Position numbers and translations under genes: made by a program. The notes beneath the pieces are model-generated. The model ran no database searches, had not been told where the DNA came from, and was given only the letters and a program-made list of their open reading frames with translations. Of a stretch of DNA of 64,000 nt, positions 44,901 to 53,268 are shown one piece after another; position 1 is the first letter of the stretch, and each line of letters begins with the position of its first letter. Source of the stretch: an uncultured Eubacteriales bacterium (GTDB lineage: Bacteria > Bacillota > Clostridia > Oscillospirales > Oscillospiraceae); assembly GCA_949289455.1 (NCBI GenBank), contig CASEOA010000097.1, positions 1 through 64,000 of the forward strand. Direction: 5' to 3'.

Positions 44901-46447
44901 GCTCCGGTAAACGTTAAGGTGTCGATGACTGTTTCACTTTCGCTGTTCACCTGATTGCTCACGCCGCCTCCGGCCGGCGCCACAGAGAGGGTGAACGTAT
45001 TCCCCTTCTGGCTCTGGGGAACATAGATGGTATAGGAAGCCTGGCTCTCTTCCGAGCCAAATACCACCCGGCTTGCATAGGCCTCGCCATCTCCAAACCG
45101 CGCCGTCACATAGGCCGCCTGCTGCGGCAGCACGCCCCCGCTGCGGCTCAGGGTGCCGCTGATCGTATCGCAGGCAGGCTCAGTAATGGTCACCTGCGTA
45201 TCGATACCGCCCGTAAAGACCTTGGCCTTGGATACCAGCGTCGTCACGCCGTTTTCAGCGGCAAATCGGATGCCTGCGGATTCGACATAACGGGTGCCGC
45301 AGTCTGTGACGTCGCTGTAACCGACCTTGAATTGATTTCCTCCCTGAACACCACTGACTTCCAGGGTAAAGGACTGCGTGCCCTCCTTTAGATCTATAGA
45401 GGACATATTTGAGAAATACTCACTATACTCAGTCACGTTCACCAGGGATACTGCAAATTCCCGTTCCTCGGTCAGGGGCTCCGGCAACATCACGGTTACC
45501 TCCACCTGAGACCCAGTTTCCCCTTCTTCTCCGCCTGTGAGCAGATTGGTAGCATTGATGTTCAGGTCGGTCACCGGCCCCTCCAAAGTGGTGTAGGCCA
45601 TACGGTCGGAATAGTTGTTGCTCACTGTGCCGTAGACATCGCTGTACTTGTAATTCCAGTTTATTGTATCGGACAGCTGCAGGGAATACGACCCCTGACC
45701 CACTCCGATGGAGAATTCCGCCTGGGTCTGACCCTTCTGAATGGTAGTCATGCTGGTATAGCTGCCAGACATACTGTCGTCATAGCAGCTCAACCGGATG
45801 CCGGTGTCCTCGGCCACGGGGCTGTCTACCGTCACGGTGCCGCTGATCCAACGCTCGGCCAGCGGCAGGGTCAGATTCACACTGCTGCCGGAAGACACCG
45901 CCAGCTTGGTGGCGGCATACATGTTGCCGACGTAGGTGCCGTCAGCGGAAAAATACAAGTCTCCGCCCAACAGGCGGTCACCGGCCAGATAGGAGTAAAC
46001 CCGCAGCACATAGTCCCCCGGCTCCAGCCCGGTGATGGTATAGGAGCCGGAACTCTGGCCCTTGGAAAAGTTCACCCGGCAGCTCCTCACAGGGTCGGCC
46101 TCCACCAGCACCTTGCCGGTGGCTTCATCCAGCACAGGGGGATTGCATGCGTACACATACAGGTAGCTGTCCGCCAGCACGGAGGCGCCCGCCGGCAGGG
46201 ACACCGTCCCGCTGATTTGGGCGGCGCCGGCAGCCAGGGTTTCCACTTCCCCGTCAAACCGCTCCGGCTCCATCCAGATCTCCTGGACCGGATTGGGCTG
46301 CTCCGCAGCCGGAGCCTCCTCCGAAGGCTGCTGAAGCTCCGTCGTCTGCTGTTCCGTCGCGGTCTGCGTCTCCGCTCCCAGGGCTGTCCCCGGCAGCATG
46401 GTCAGCATCAGGCATAGCGTTACAAACAGGCTGAACCATCGTTTCAT
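41930..46447 (-). CDS. Large secreted repeat protein (about ten beta-sandwich modules)
   Basis: A 1505-residue exported protein. It begins MKRWFSLFVTLCLMLTMLPG, a signal peptide with cleavage likely after TALGA, then an acidic Gln/Glu/Pro-rich linker. From about residue 75 the module start (I/V)SGT(V/L)x(L/V)PxG recurs about ten times at 100-150 residue spacing (e.g. ISGTVSLPAGAS, IFGTISLPQGVT, VSGTLSLSPGLE, LSGQLKLPAGGY, ITGTVYRPDEMA). These look like carboxypeptidase-regulatory/CnaB-like beta sandwiches. The C-terminal 300 residues differ and end without LPxTG or SLH anchor. ATG 46447 has GGGAGGAAG 8 bases upstream. Function unknown; surface scaffold or adhesin likely. Confidence 0.8.
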   Translation of the reverse strand: MKRWFSLFVTLCLMLTMLPGTALGAETQTATEQQTTELQQPSEEAPAAEQPNPVQEIWMEPERFDGEVETLAAGAAQISGTVSLPAGASVLADSYLYVYACNPPVLDEATGKVLVEADPVRSCRVNFSKGQSSGSYTITGLEPGDYVLRVYSYLAGDRLLGGDLYFSADGTYVGNMYAATKLAVSSGSSVNLTLPLAERWISGTVTVDSPVAEDTGIRLSCYDDSMSGSYTSMTTIQKGQTQAEFSIGVGQGSYSLQLSDTINWNYKYSDVYGTVSNNYSDRMAYTTLEGPVTDLNINATNLLTGGEEGETGSQVEVTVMLPEPLTEEREFAVSLVNVTEYSEYFSNMSSIDLKEGTQSFTLEVSGVQGGNQFKVGYSDVTDCGTRYVESAGIRFAAENGVTTLVSKAKVFTGGIDTQVTITEPACDTISGTLSRSGGVLPQQAAYVTARFGDGEAYASRVVFGSEESQASYTIYVPQSQKGNTFTLSVAPAGGGVSNQVNSESETVIDTLTFTGAMVKNLALPEQEANIFGTISLPQGVTAPKDGLVVEVGLQEEYQQTQYATYYLPAGQSSFQYALSGPETGGVTVWASLVGSVDGVYQTVKESYSQAQLTQADLTFSKAVTVSGNVTVPEDCRDGVAVVQIMAQMGSDTNSEYISFNVGLPKGTVSVPYRLNLPTDMLLSRLYVEVSADTQDALNTQSMYLQPDLKTFANGYQTLDVSLTEDLELDIPLSKGLFVSGTLSLSPGLEAGAYSGRIYLEPVNGGQAEEEYFDFEGISYNYKIPLSQAAVGQQYYLCIYPYGGPGIIPYEYSYYSVNGMTSDKAAATPITIGADGAQVDLTIPKGKIISGSLVSADGGAVTWDREGTLWMYLKSEDGQSVSDTVTIDDQGNWSMTVSPSLSGQFRLHTYISSGGGTNIIGDQNYYYAQAGVATSESDAGFLTIGAEDVTGVKLYVETGWVLSGQLKLPAGGYVTGGEVDMTLWAEGESSSYRGDGTVGASGGSYSITVPKESGTYTIRLNGTSSIPDGVTTNVYLSGEQKLTGVEVSGDVSGLDFTLEKGRSTITGTVYRPDEMASDQYFNLSVYVDTAEGGYYHTNVSMSYNKNSAAFSLVIPESDASQTYSFSYSTYNTNGLANGTFYMAQDGSMTNDYSQRGIFSLAEPCVHEFTPLTILPIATGKIYCPEELTAPITLMVDTMPASGVSAFDVTDSVREVTIGPGIGQQDENGRWYSTYSLGNSDLVSGSGYWLSYYSNDVSDVVDTGSHYVNSDGTVVSSAEEAYTYYVPYSGTNQVDFTPILWDDGAEDYVLQSDHGFTGLDQAATYTYTCPGATSLEVTFSSRTDCFVKVNGTRYNPYDLAGETIRVTGDTLTVELETISQGMHAYYGFAVEQVTANGVTDVQPGAAAAYTASGSDSQSILEDIQRGEPLHLTLVGIKNMRLLAAAAIYDENGALLDIALAEVYSESGSWSASMQFDEAYGQTATVKVFLADGFGIPMMKNLTFQEQS

Positions 46448-46605
46448 CGTCATCTTCCTCCCATCACAATATGTCGTCGCCCGGCCAGTTCCCCCAGGCC
46501 TGTTTCTGTCATCACTTCCATGCATTTCTATCCACTAATATACCATATTCCTACGTTCCCCGCAATAAAATTTCGTCAAATACTCCAAGAATCACGTTGC
46601 TGCGG

Positions 46606-47748
46606 CTAACCCGCCTCAATCCGGGCCGCCACAGTGTTCAGCACCTCCTGGTGGGTCTGGTCAAAGATATGGGTGTACACCCGCCCGGTAATGGACACAT
46701 CCTTGTGTCCCAGGACCTTGCCGATGTCCACCAGCGGGATATGGGCGCTGTTGGCCAGGCTGGCAAAGGTATGCCGCAGGCCGTGGACCGTGATGGGAGG
46801 CAGGCCGTGGGCCAGCACAAAGACCCGGAAATCCCAGGTCACCGTGTTGGGATGTCTGGGGTGCCCCCGCTGGTCGGTAAGCACATAGCCGGTATCCTCA
46901 TAGTTTTTTTGCTGGGCCGCCTTCCGCAGCTGCTCCTCCCGAATGTGATGGAGCAAACGGTTCAGATCCTCCAGTCCGGCGATGCCCAGGGTGCGGATTG
47001 AGCTTCTGGTCTTGGGTTCCTTCTCCACCACCCGGTGTCCGGCGGTGGTGCGGGTGACCCGGATGCGGATCACGCTGTGCTCAAAATCAATGTCCGACCA
47101 CCGCAGTCCGCAGATCTCCCCCCGCCGCAGACCCAGATAGGCCCCCAGTTTGACCACCAGCTCCAGCCAGTGCCCTTCCACCGCCCGGAAGAGCTCCCGC
47201 AGCTGCTCCGGCGTGTAATAAAACTGGCGGGTGGGGTGCTCCCGAGGCGGTTCCACCCGGGCCACCGGATTTTCCCGCAAAATCCCCTGGCGAAAGGCAA
47301 ATTGCAAGGCGGTATGGAGCAAAATGTGGTGCTTGTGGACGCTGTTGGAATCCAGATTGCCTTCCCGCAGTTTCTGGGCGTAATATGTTTGGATGTGCCA
47401 GGGCTCCAGGTGGTTGAGCCTGATCTGGCCCATAGCAGGATTGAGGTGGTTTTTGATCATGGACTGGTAGCCGTAGTAAGTCGTATAGGCCCGGTTGGGG
47501 GCGATGACCTCCTCCAGCCAGTATTCCAGCCATTCGGCCAGGGTCAACCGGCCGGCATCACAGGGCAAACGCCCTCCCCTGCCGCTCTGGAACTGCTCCA
47601 GGGCCATCTCCGCCTCCGCCAGATCCGTAAACGTGCGTACCCGCCGGTCCCGCCGTCCGTTGGCATCAGTGCCGTAGTTGAAGCTGACATAATACAGCTT
47701 TTTTTGGTCGTCATACGCCAGATTTCTCTTGATTGCCTTTCTTGCCAC
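46606..47748 (-). CDS. Tyrosine recombinase / phage-type integrase
   Basis: A 380-residue integrase with three parts: an N-terminal arm-binding-like region (LYYVSFNYGTDANGRRDRRV), a SAM-like core-binding domain (about 75-150), and a catalytic domain with the R-H-R-H-Y set: GLRRGEICGLRW (Arg), HGLRHTFAS (His and Arg), LGHKDVSIT (His) and the nucleophile tyrosine in GRVYTHIFD. The size and the N-terminal domain are typical for integrases of prophages and ICEs. No excisionase, replication or conjugation genes lie near; only a tail-gene fragment remains at 47934. It sits between two large surface-protein genes. Confidence 0.92.
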   Translation of the reverse strand: MARKAIKRNLAYDDQKKLYYVSFNYGTDANGRRDRRVRTFTDLAEAEMALEQFQSGRGGRLPCDAGRLTLAEWLEYWLEEVIAPNRAYTTYYGYQSMIKNHLNPAMGQIRLNHLEPWHIQTYYAQKLREGNLDSNSVHKHHILLHTALQFAFRQGILRENPVARVEPPREHPTRQFYYTPEQLRELFRAVEGHWLELVVKLGAYLGLRRGEICGLRWSDIDFEHSVIRIRVTRTTAGHRVVEKEPKTRSSIRTLGIAGLEDLNRLLHHIREEQLRKAAQQKNYEDTGYVLTDQRGHPRHPNTVTWDFRVFVLAHGLPPITVHGLRHTFASLANSAHIPLVDIGKVLGHKDVSITGRVYTHIFDQTHQEVLNTVAARIEAG

Positions 47749-47933
47749 TGTAATCCCTCCTAATATGTATAGCTAAATTTGTAAAAAAGTTTATATATCA
47801 CATATTCTGGCAGTATTTTCCCGTTCCGTCAATTACCCCGGATAAGATAGGCAGCCTGGCCGCCCCTTATCCGGCCCTTTGGGCCGCCTTCTCCCCTGGG
47901 GAGGAAAGGCCAAAATACAAAGGAGGAAGAGAG

Positions 47934-48098
47934 ATGGCAACGTACACACCCAACCTCGGGCTCCACCAGCGGGCCGCAACGGACAGTTTCCTGCGAACGG
48001 ACTATAATACCGGCCTGAACAAGATTGACACGGCTGTTTTAGCTGGGTTAACGCCAACGCATCCGCCTTTATTAACGCCTACGCCGTTCCGCGTTTAA
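47934..48098 (+). pseudogene. Prophage tail/host-specificity protein, N-terminal fragment
   Basis: A 54-codon reading starts MATYTPNLGLHQRAATDSFL and continues RTDYNTGLNKIDTAV. This matches the N-terminal sequence often found in clostridial prophage tail or base-plate proteins (MATYTPNxGLHQWxxxDxFLRTDFNxDxxKID). AAAGGAGGAAGAGAG is a fully preserved ribosome site. After about 40 codons the sequence becomes unrelated and ends at TAA 48096. With the adjacent integrase it marks a deleted prophage. Confidence 0.6.
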
Positions 48099-48129
48099 AA
48101 ACAAGCGCTCCAGGGGCGTAGGATAAAAC

Positions 48130-48161
48130 AAAGGGCCTGCCGCAGTTGCGGCAGGCCCTTT
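48130..48161 (-). terminator. Rho-independent terminator of the SLH-protein gene
   Basis: AAAGGGCCTGCCGC and GCGGCAGGCCCTTT form a perfect 14-bp stem with a 4-nt loop. On the minus strand it is followed by GTTTTATC, about 35 bases after the stop of the SLH protein. Confidence 0.85.
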
Positions 48162-48194
48162 GCCAGAAGTCAAATGGGTTTGCTCAAGCGAACA

Positions 48195-50891
48195 TTACTC
48201 AGCCAGCTGAGCGCCGTTCACATTCTGCATGTTCTGTCTCACATCGACCACGATGAGAGCAAAGGTGTTGTTACCACCGGTCAGGTACAGAACGTTGTTC
48301 TCCTCGTTGCCGTCGTTGTCCAGGTCCACGCCCTCGGCAATCTCGCCGCCGGCCACGCCGACGGTGTCAGCGGAGTCAACGTACAGGATCACGGTGTCGT
48401 CGTTATACTTGCTGTTGGTGGCACAGTTGTTGATCTGCACGCGGCCATCGCTGTTCACGCCGGTGATAAAGCCGACCTGAATCTCAGGCAGGGAGACGTT
48501 CTTGATGGTGCCGTCGCCGTTGTCGTCGAAGGTGATGATGGAGCCGGCCACAAAGTTGGTCAGGTCGCTCTTATCCTTCTCCATAGCGGTCACGACCTCG
48601 GAGCCATCCCAGTACTCGTAGCAGCGGTACCAGACGCCGTCGATCTTCTGCTTGGTGGCATTGCTCACCAGGTAGCCGTAGTTGGCGCCGGTGGAAATCT
48701 CAGGCCACTCAGCGCCGGCCAGAACGACCACCCGGGCGCTGGTAAAGCCGTTGGTCTTGCCGTACAGGCCGGAAGCATAGACGTTAGTGTCGTCACCAAA
48801 GTCACCCTCGGTGTTCTTCAGCTCCTTACCGGTGTACACCTTGGCACTGGTGCCCTTGAGCACAAATACCACGGTGTCGTCGGCAATCTCGTAGCCGTTT
48901 ACCTTGTCGGTGGCGTTGTCAAAGACAGCGCCGGCAGAGATGGTGCCGTCAAAGCCCATGATCTGGGTGTCGTTGGCAGCAGCGTCATATCCGCCGGGGA
49001 TGGTCCACACGTGGATGCTGCCGCTGCTGTCCACCTCGTACTTCACCAGCTCGCCCTTCAGGGAGTTAATCTGAACGTTAACAACCTGCTCAGCAGCGTT
49101 GGTGCCGTTCACGTTGCTCGCGGTGGTCTCGCCGTCCAGTTCGTAGCCGTTGACCTCAACGACCTCGCCCACAATCTTGGAGCCGTCGGCGATCATCAGA
49201 CCAGCCTCAATGCAAGCGCTGGAAATGCCGCTGCCAGCCTTATCGGCAATGTTGTACACCACGGCCACAGCGTCCACGCCGATGGTGCCGGAAACCACGT
49301 TCACATAGTAGATGTGGCTGCCCAGAGCGATGTACTCCACCTCGTCGCCGGAGTTCAGGGTGGTACCGGTCAGGTCGGTGTACCAGGCGCCGTCGATCTT
49401 GTACTCATTAATCTGGTTGCCGCCGGTGGTGTCGCGCAGGCCGGTGATGGTACCGGTGGTGGTCTCCAGCTTGGTGAAGGTGGGATCTTCCTTCACGGCA
49501 AACGCGGCGTTGGTGCACATAACATAGTCGTTCTTGGCAATGCCGTCATAGACGATAACGTCCTCCAGCTTCAGGTTGCCGGAAACGGTGTTGTCCACAT
49601 CGCCGTTCTGCAGGGTAACGGTGATGGAGTCGGAACCCACATAGGTCACCTTGCCCACGGTGAAGGGAGTGATGACAACCACGTCGATGCGGTTGTCGCC
49701 GTCGTTGTCCAGCATCTTGTAGGTGTAATGACCGGCAATGTTATCCATGTTGTCCAGGGTGCCAGCATTACCGCCCGCCTGATGGGTAATCACAGCGGTG
49801 GCATCTGCACGGCCGGGCAGCTTGTAGGTCACACCGTCAATCTTGAACTCGTTGTCGTTGGCGGCGGGAACATTGTCCGCAGTCACGTCGCCAGAGAAGC
49901 CCTCTACGATGACGGAGCTGTCATTGGCGTACACGCCATACAGCACATCACGATCCTCGGTGCTGTAGACCACCTTTACCTGCTGGCCATAGAGCGCGGT
50001 GAAGTCCACAGAGGACTGGCGGGTAATTGCCTCGCCAACGCCAATGACATCGTTGCCGGTCAGGACATTGCCCAGAGTACCGGTGTTGTCGTTCATAAAG
50101 GTATAAGTCCACAGGTTCTTGACGGAATCATAGGAGTAGCCCACCAGGTAACCGATGGCGATGTCGCCGTCGAAGCGGTCAATCAGCAGGCTGTTCAGGG
50201 TATTGCCAGCGTTGTCAACAGCCAGAGCGTACTCCTCAATGATCTCGCCGGTGGTCTGGCTCTGCTGCCAGGTGCGGATCATCAGAGGCGCCTGGATGGC
50301 GTTGTAGGCCATCTGGCAGGCGTCGTCACGGGAGATGGAGGCGGAGGGGTCCATGCCGCCCAGGTCATCGTACAGACCGGCCTCATTGGCGTAACGGTTG
50401 GTGTTCACGGCCCAGTTGTTGCCCACCAGCTTAAACACCTCGGCGTTGTAGCCCATGGCGGTCAGCAGGGTCTTGGCAAACTGCTCGCCGGTCAGGGTGC
50501 CGTTGGGGTTGAAGTTACCGGCGCCGTCGCCGGCGATGATGCCGGCGCTGGTGCAGTACTCAATGTACTTCTCAGCCCAGGTGTCATCAATGTCAGCGTA
50601 GGTGGGGACATCCTTGGTGCCCAGAGCGGGCTCCTCGCCGCCGTTCAGCACATAGGTGATGATCTTGCTCATCTCGGCGCGAGTCAGGGTGTCGGAAGGA
50701 GCAAAGTAGGAGCCGTCTTCCTTACCGGCGATGACATTCAGAGCCACCATGGTATTGACGGCCTCAGTGTTCTTGATTTCATCGTAGTCGGTGAAATCAA
50801 GAGCGTTCGCAGCGCTAGCGCCGACAACCATCATGCCGATGAGCATCATGGCGGCCAGAGCCAGGCTGAGAACACGCTTGAGGTTTCTCAT
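48195..50891 (-). CDS. S-layer-homology (SLH) domain surface protein
   Basis: An 898-residue exported protein. Signal peptide MRNLKRVLSLALAAMMLIGM with cleavage after GASA. Three SLH repeats follow (about residues 30-210): AVNTMVALNVIAGKEDGSYF...TRAEMSKIITYVL; YIEYCTSAGIIAGDGAGNFN...TGEQFAKTLLTAMGY; and a third ending ISRDDACQMAYNAIQAPL. These bind secondary cell-wall polymer. The remaining 690 residues are Asp/Asn/Gly/Thr-rich beta structure with no recognised enzyme. AAGGAGGAATACCAA before the ATG and strong codon bias suggest very high expression, as for a main S-layer protein. It has its own terminator. Confidence 0.9.
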   Translation of the reverse strand: MRNLKRVLSLALAAMMLIGMMVVGASAANALDFTDYDEIKNTEAVNTMVALNVIAGKEDGSYFAPSDTLTRAEMSKIITYVLNGGEEPALGTKDVPTYADIDDTWAEKYIEYCTSAGIIAGDGAGNFNPNGTLTGEQFAKTLLTAMGYNAEVFKLVGNNWAVNTNRYANEAGLYDDLGGMDPSASISRDDACQMAYNAIQAPLMIRTWQQSQTTGEIIEEYALAVDNAGNTLNSLLIDRFDGDIAIGYLVGYSYDSVKNLWTYTFMNDNTGTLGNVLTGNDVIGVGEAITRQSSVDFTALYGQQVKVVYSTEDRDVLYGVYANDSSVIVEGFSGDVTADNVPAANDNEFKIDGVTYKLPGRADATAVITHQAGGNAGTLDNMDNIAGHYTYKMLDNDGDNRIDVVVITPFTVGKVTYVGSDSITVTLQNGDVDNTVSGNLKLEDVIVYDGIAKNDYVMCTNAAFAVKEDPTFTKLETTTGTITGLRDTTGGNQINEYKIDGAWYTDLTGTTLNSGDEVEYIALGSHIYYVNVVSGTIGVDAVAVVYNIADKAGSGISSACIEAGLMIADGSKIVGEVVEVNGYELDGETTASNVNGTNAAEQVVNVQINSLKGELVKYEVDSSGSIHVWTIPGGYDAAANDTQIMGFDGTISAGAVFDNATDKVNGYEIADDTVVFVLKGTSAKVYTGKELKNTEGDFGDDTNVYASGLYGKTNGFTSARVVVLAGAEWPEISTGANYGYLVSNATKQKIDGVWYRCYEYWDGSEVVTAMEKDKSDLTNFVAGSIITFDDNGDGTIKNVSLPEIQVGFITGVNSDGRVQINNCATNSKYNDDTVILYVDSADTVGVAGGEIAEGVDLDNDGNEENNVLYLTGGNNTFALIVVDVRQNMQNVNGAQLAE

Positions 50892-50986
50892 TTGGTATTC
50901 CTCCTTAATTTTTTTAGACTTTAGTCAAGGAAACATACTCTACATAAATTGGCAACCCCTTGCAGTACAAGAGAGTTCCAAGGCAT

Positions 50987-51008
50987 AGGCGGCTACCGGT
51001 AGCCGCCT
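50987..51008. repeat. 22-bp perfect palindrome upstream of the SLH gene
   Basis: AGGCGGCTACC is followed directly by GGTAGCCGCCT. It lies about 100 bases upstream of the SLH start, between the ABC-exporter terminator and the SLH promoter region. It could be an operator or an mRNA 5' hairpin. I could not define a convincing -35/-10 pair for the SLH gene; TTGACT is seen 30-35 bases upstream of its start. Confidence 0.4.
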
Positions 51009-51126
51009 GGTAGCCATCCAGAAAAGTAAATATCAGTAAATCTCAAAAACTGACTCATCCAAAAAATAAATAAAAAAAGCAAGACAAGGTTTCAAAAAGG
51101 GCAGAACGAATGCGCTTTTGGCAAAA

Positions 51127-51157
51127 AAGGCGCGCCCTTCAACCATGGGCGCGCCTT
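51127..51157 (-). terminator. Rho-independent terminator of the ABC-exporter gene
   Basis: Read on the minus strand, AAGGCGCGCCC - nine-base loop - GGGCGCGCCTT is followed by TTTTG, 18 bases after the exporter stop. Confidence 0.85.
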
Positions 51158-51174
51158 CATAAGCACAATGAAAT

Positions 51175-52860
51175 TTATATTTCGGCGGCTGGCTGCTCCT
51201 CGTACAGCCGCCCCCCCTTGAGCCGCATTTGCCGGTCACAAATGGTGAGCGCACGGTGATTATGGGTGATAATAAGCACCGTTCTGTCATGAAGCCGGCG
51301 GATGTTGTCCAGCACCTGCCGCTCGGTCTCGCCATCCAGGGCTGAGGTAGCCTCGTCCAGCAGCAGCACCGGGGCCTGGTAGTAGATGGCCCGGGCGATG
51401 GACAGCCGCTGGAGCTGCCCCTCGCTGAGCCCCACCCCCGTCTCCCCCACCCGGGTGTCGTAGCCCTGGGGCAGGGCCTGGATAAAGCTGTCGGCGCAGG
51501 CCACGGTACAGGCCTGCCGGATCCGCGCTTGCTCCTCGGGCGTAAAGTCGTTCCGGTGGTAGGAGAAGGACACCACCTGGTAGAGGGTTCCCGCCATCAT
51601 GCTGTTGCCCTGGGGCACATAGGCGAACAGCCCACGGGTGGCGGCGGACAGGGGCCGGCGCTCCCCATGGCTGTCCACCAGGGTGACGCTGCCGCCGGTG
51701 GGGCGGTACAGGGCCAGCAGCAGTTTGAGCAGAGTACTCTTGCCCTCGCCGGACATGCCCACAAAGGCAATGAACTCCCCCCGGTGGACCGTCAGGTCTA
51801 CCCCGTCCAGCACCAGCCCGTCCCCATAGGTGAAGGACAGGTTTTGTACTTCCAGCCGGTCCATGTCGTTGTCCCCCACAGGCTCCTGAGGGGGTTCCTT
51901 GGGCAGCTCGTCCAGAGCCCTCAGCCGCAGGGCGGAGGTCTGCATGGCGCAATAGTTGGAAAAAAGCTTGTTCACTTCCCCAAAGGGGCTCTGGAGCTGG
52001 CCCACCAGCTGGAGGGCCCCCGCCAGCATCCCGTAGGACACCGTACCGGCAATGATGCCCATGCCGTACCAGGCCAGGCAGCCCAGATACCCCAGGTCGA
52101 TAAACAACATATAACCGGTGTGGAGCAGGTTGGAGGCCCGGTTCTGCCGGTAGCTGGCCTTCCGCAGCCGGTCCACCCGATCCGACCAGGTGTGCATGGC
52201 ACTGCCGAAGCCCAGGAAGGTGCGCACCATCAGCGTGTTGCGCAGGGTGTCCTGCTGGACGGCCTCCACCATGTCGGACTCCTGACGGATCTGCCGGTGG
52301 AGGGCCTGCATGGGTTTACGGAGGAAAAACATGCCCACCGCCCCCGCCAGCAGAGCCCCGGCAAAAATCAGAAAGAACCGCGGGTCCCACAGCAGCAGCA
52401 CCAGCGCCGCTCCCGTCACCCGGATCAGCAGGGCAATCAGGCTGGGGATCAGGTTTGCCAGCCCGGAGGTGACGATGTTTACATCGTTGTTCAGGTGGCT
52501 GCTCAGCTCCCCCAGGCTGTGCTCCTGGAGGGCAGCGTACTCGGTATGGAGCAGGCCCTGGTACAGCTGCCCCTTCATGTGGGCCTCCATCCGAAAACAC
52601 ACCCGGTGGTTGATGTGGGTGTATAGAAACTCCAGCAGGGTGGACAGCAGATAGAGCCCCCCATAGATCCCTCCAAACAGCAGGAAAGACTCCACCGCCC
52701 CGGTGGTGACGCTGTCAATCAGGCTGCGGAAGAGCACCGGGAACAGCACCGTGTTTACCGACGCCAGCACATAGAGGGCGGTAATGGCAAATATGCCCCG
52801 GCGGTAGGGCCCGCTGTGCCGCCAGATCCAGCGGATGGAGCCTTTCTGGGGATTTTTCAT
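51175..52860 (-). CDS. ABC exporter (fused membrane and ATPase domains)
   Basis: A 561-residue half-transporter. Residues 1-310 hold six membrane helices of the type I exporter fold; from about 335 the ATPase follows with Walker A GMSGEGKST, signature LSEGQ (usual LSGGQ), Walker B VLLLDEATSALD and the H-loop ITHNHRAL. No peptidase C39 domain is present. Start ATG 52860 has GGGAGGCAGG upstream; a longer reading upstream is implausible. The gene lies about 140 bases downstream, same strand, of a 52-residue peptide gene, so it may export this peptide. Similar single-chain exporters serve RiPP, lipid or drug export. Confidence 0.88.
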   Translation of the reverse strand: MKNPQKGSIRWIWRHSGPYRRGIFAITALYVLASVNTVLFPVLFRSLIDSVTTGAVESFLLFGGIYGGLYLLSTLLEFLYTHINHRVCFRMEAHMKGQLYQGLLHTEYAALQEHSLGELSSHLNNDVNIVTSGLANLIPSLIALLIRVTGAALVLLLWDPRFFLIFAGALLAGAVGMFFLRKPMQALHRQIRQESDMVEAVQQDTLRNTLMVRTFLGFGSAMHTWSDRVDRLRKASYRQNRASNLLHTGYMLFIDLGYLGCLAWYGMGIIAGTVSYGMLAGALQLVGQLQSPFGEVNKLFSNYCAMQTSALRLRALDELPKEPPQEPVGDNDMDRLEVQNLSFTYGDGLVLDGVDLTVHRGEFIAFVGMSGEGKSTLLKLLLALYRPTGGSVTLVDSHGERRPLSAATRGLFAYVPQGNSMMAGTLYQVVSFSYHRNDFTPEEQARIRQACTVACADSFIQALPQGYDTRVGETGVGLSEGQLQRLSIARAIYYQAPVLLLDEATSALDGETERQVLDNIRRLHDRTVLIITHNHRALTICDRQMRLKGGRLYEEQPAAEI

Positions 52861-53002
52861 GAGCCTGCCTCCCCTCTTGAAACTTGCCGGCTGGACTTCT
52901 GAGCCCGCCGGATACAGATACAGTGTACAACATCCCCAGGAAAAAGAAAAGAAGCAGCCCAAAATTCAAGCTGCTTCTTAACTGAATTGTATCAAAGGAA
53001 GA

Positions 53003-53161
53003 TCAGTTCTTATGTCCGCCGTTGCCGGGCTTTTCATCAAACCAATGGCCGTTGCCGTTGCCGTTGCCGTTGTTGTTCCAGCCGCTGGTGGTGACAATAT
53101 CCTCGTTCTGCAGGCGAATGATCTCCCATATGGGAGGCGTATAGGTCTTTTTGGAATTCAT
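53003..53161 (-). CDS. Small Asn/Gly-rich peptide with leader-like N terminus (candidate exported peptide)
   Basis: A 52-codon gene with a perfect ribosome site (AGGAGGT, 7 bases before ATG 53161) and its own consensus promoter. It starts MNSKKTYTPPIWEIIRLQNE, continues DIVTTSGWNNNGNGNGNGHW and ends FDEKPGNGGHKN. The first half (YxPPxxExIRLxxEDIxTTSG) is the kind of sequence I recall from numerous unnamed short clostridial proteins, and is amphipathic and leader-like. The second half has four NG dipeptides between two Trp. No cysteine. The ABC-exporter gene follows on the same strand. I infer a ribosomal peptide, possibly modified and exported; the product is unknown. Confidence 0.72.
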   Translation of the reverse strand: MNSKKTYTPPIWEIIRLQNEDIVTTSGWNNNGNGNGNGHWFDEKPGNGGHKN

Positions 53162-53239
53162 CAGGATGACCTCCTCCATTTAGCGCGAGCTTCCGGTATC
53201 CAGGCTGCCGGAAACATCCAATCAAAACTATACTAGCTA

Positions 53240-53268
53240 AATTTAGCACATGCCTCCGTCCTTGTCAA
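53240..53268 (-). promoter_or_regulatory. Strong promoter of the small-peptide/exporter unit
   Basis: On the minus strand TTGACA (53268-53263) and TAAATT (53245-53240) are separated by exactly 17 bp. The -10 box is inside the palindrome GCTAAATTTAGC, a possible operator. The roughly 70-base leader can form a hairpin (TTCCGG...CCGGAA) before the ribosome site. No other feature seen between 53269 and 53429. Confidence 0.75.

Noticed and set aside
48174..50924. Over 900-codon open frame on the plus strand over the SLH protein
   Set aside because: Valine/histidine/glycine-rich shadow of the strongly biased SLH gene; the minus-strand protein has a signal peptide, SLH repeats and ribosome site.
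53050..53085. GCCGTT hexamer repeats as a possible microsatellite or CRISPR-like repeat
   Set aside because: They are the codons for the Asn-Gly repeats of the small peptide, four units only, with no spacers.
47769..53250. Shared TAGCTAAATTT at about 47769 and 53230
   Set aside because: An 11-bp AT-rich match, one part of a palindrome, could be chance; not enough to claim an att or inversion site for the integrase.
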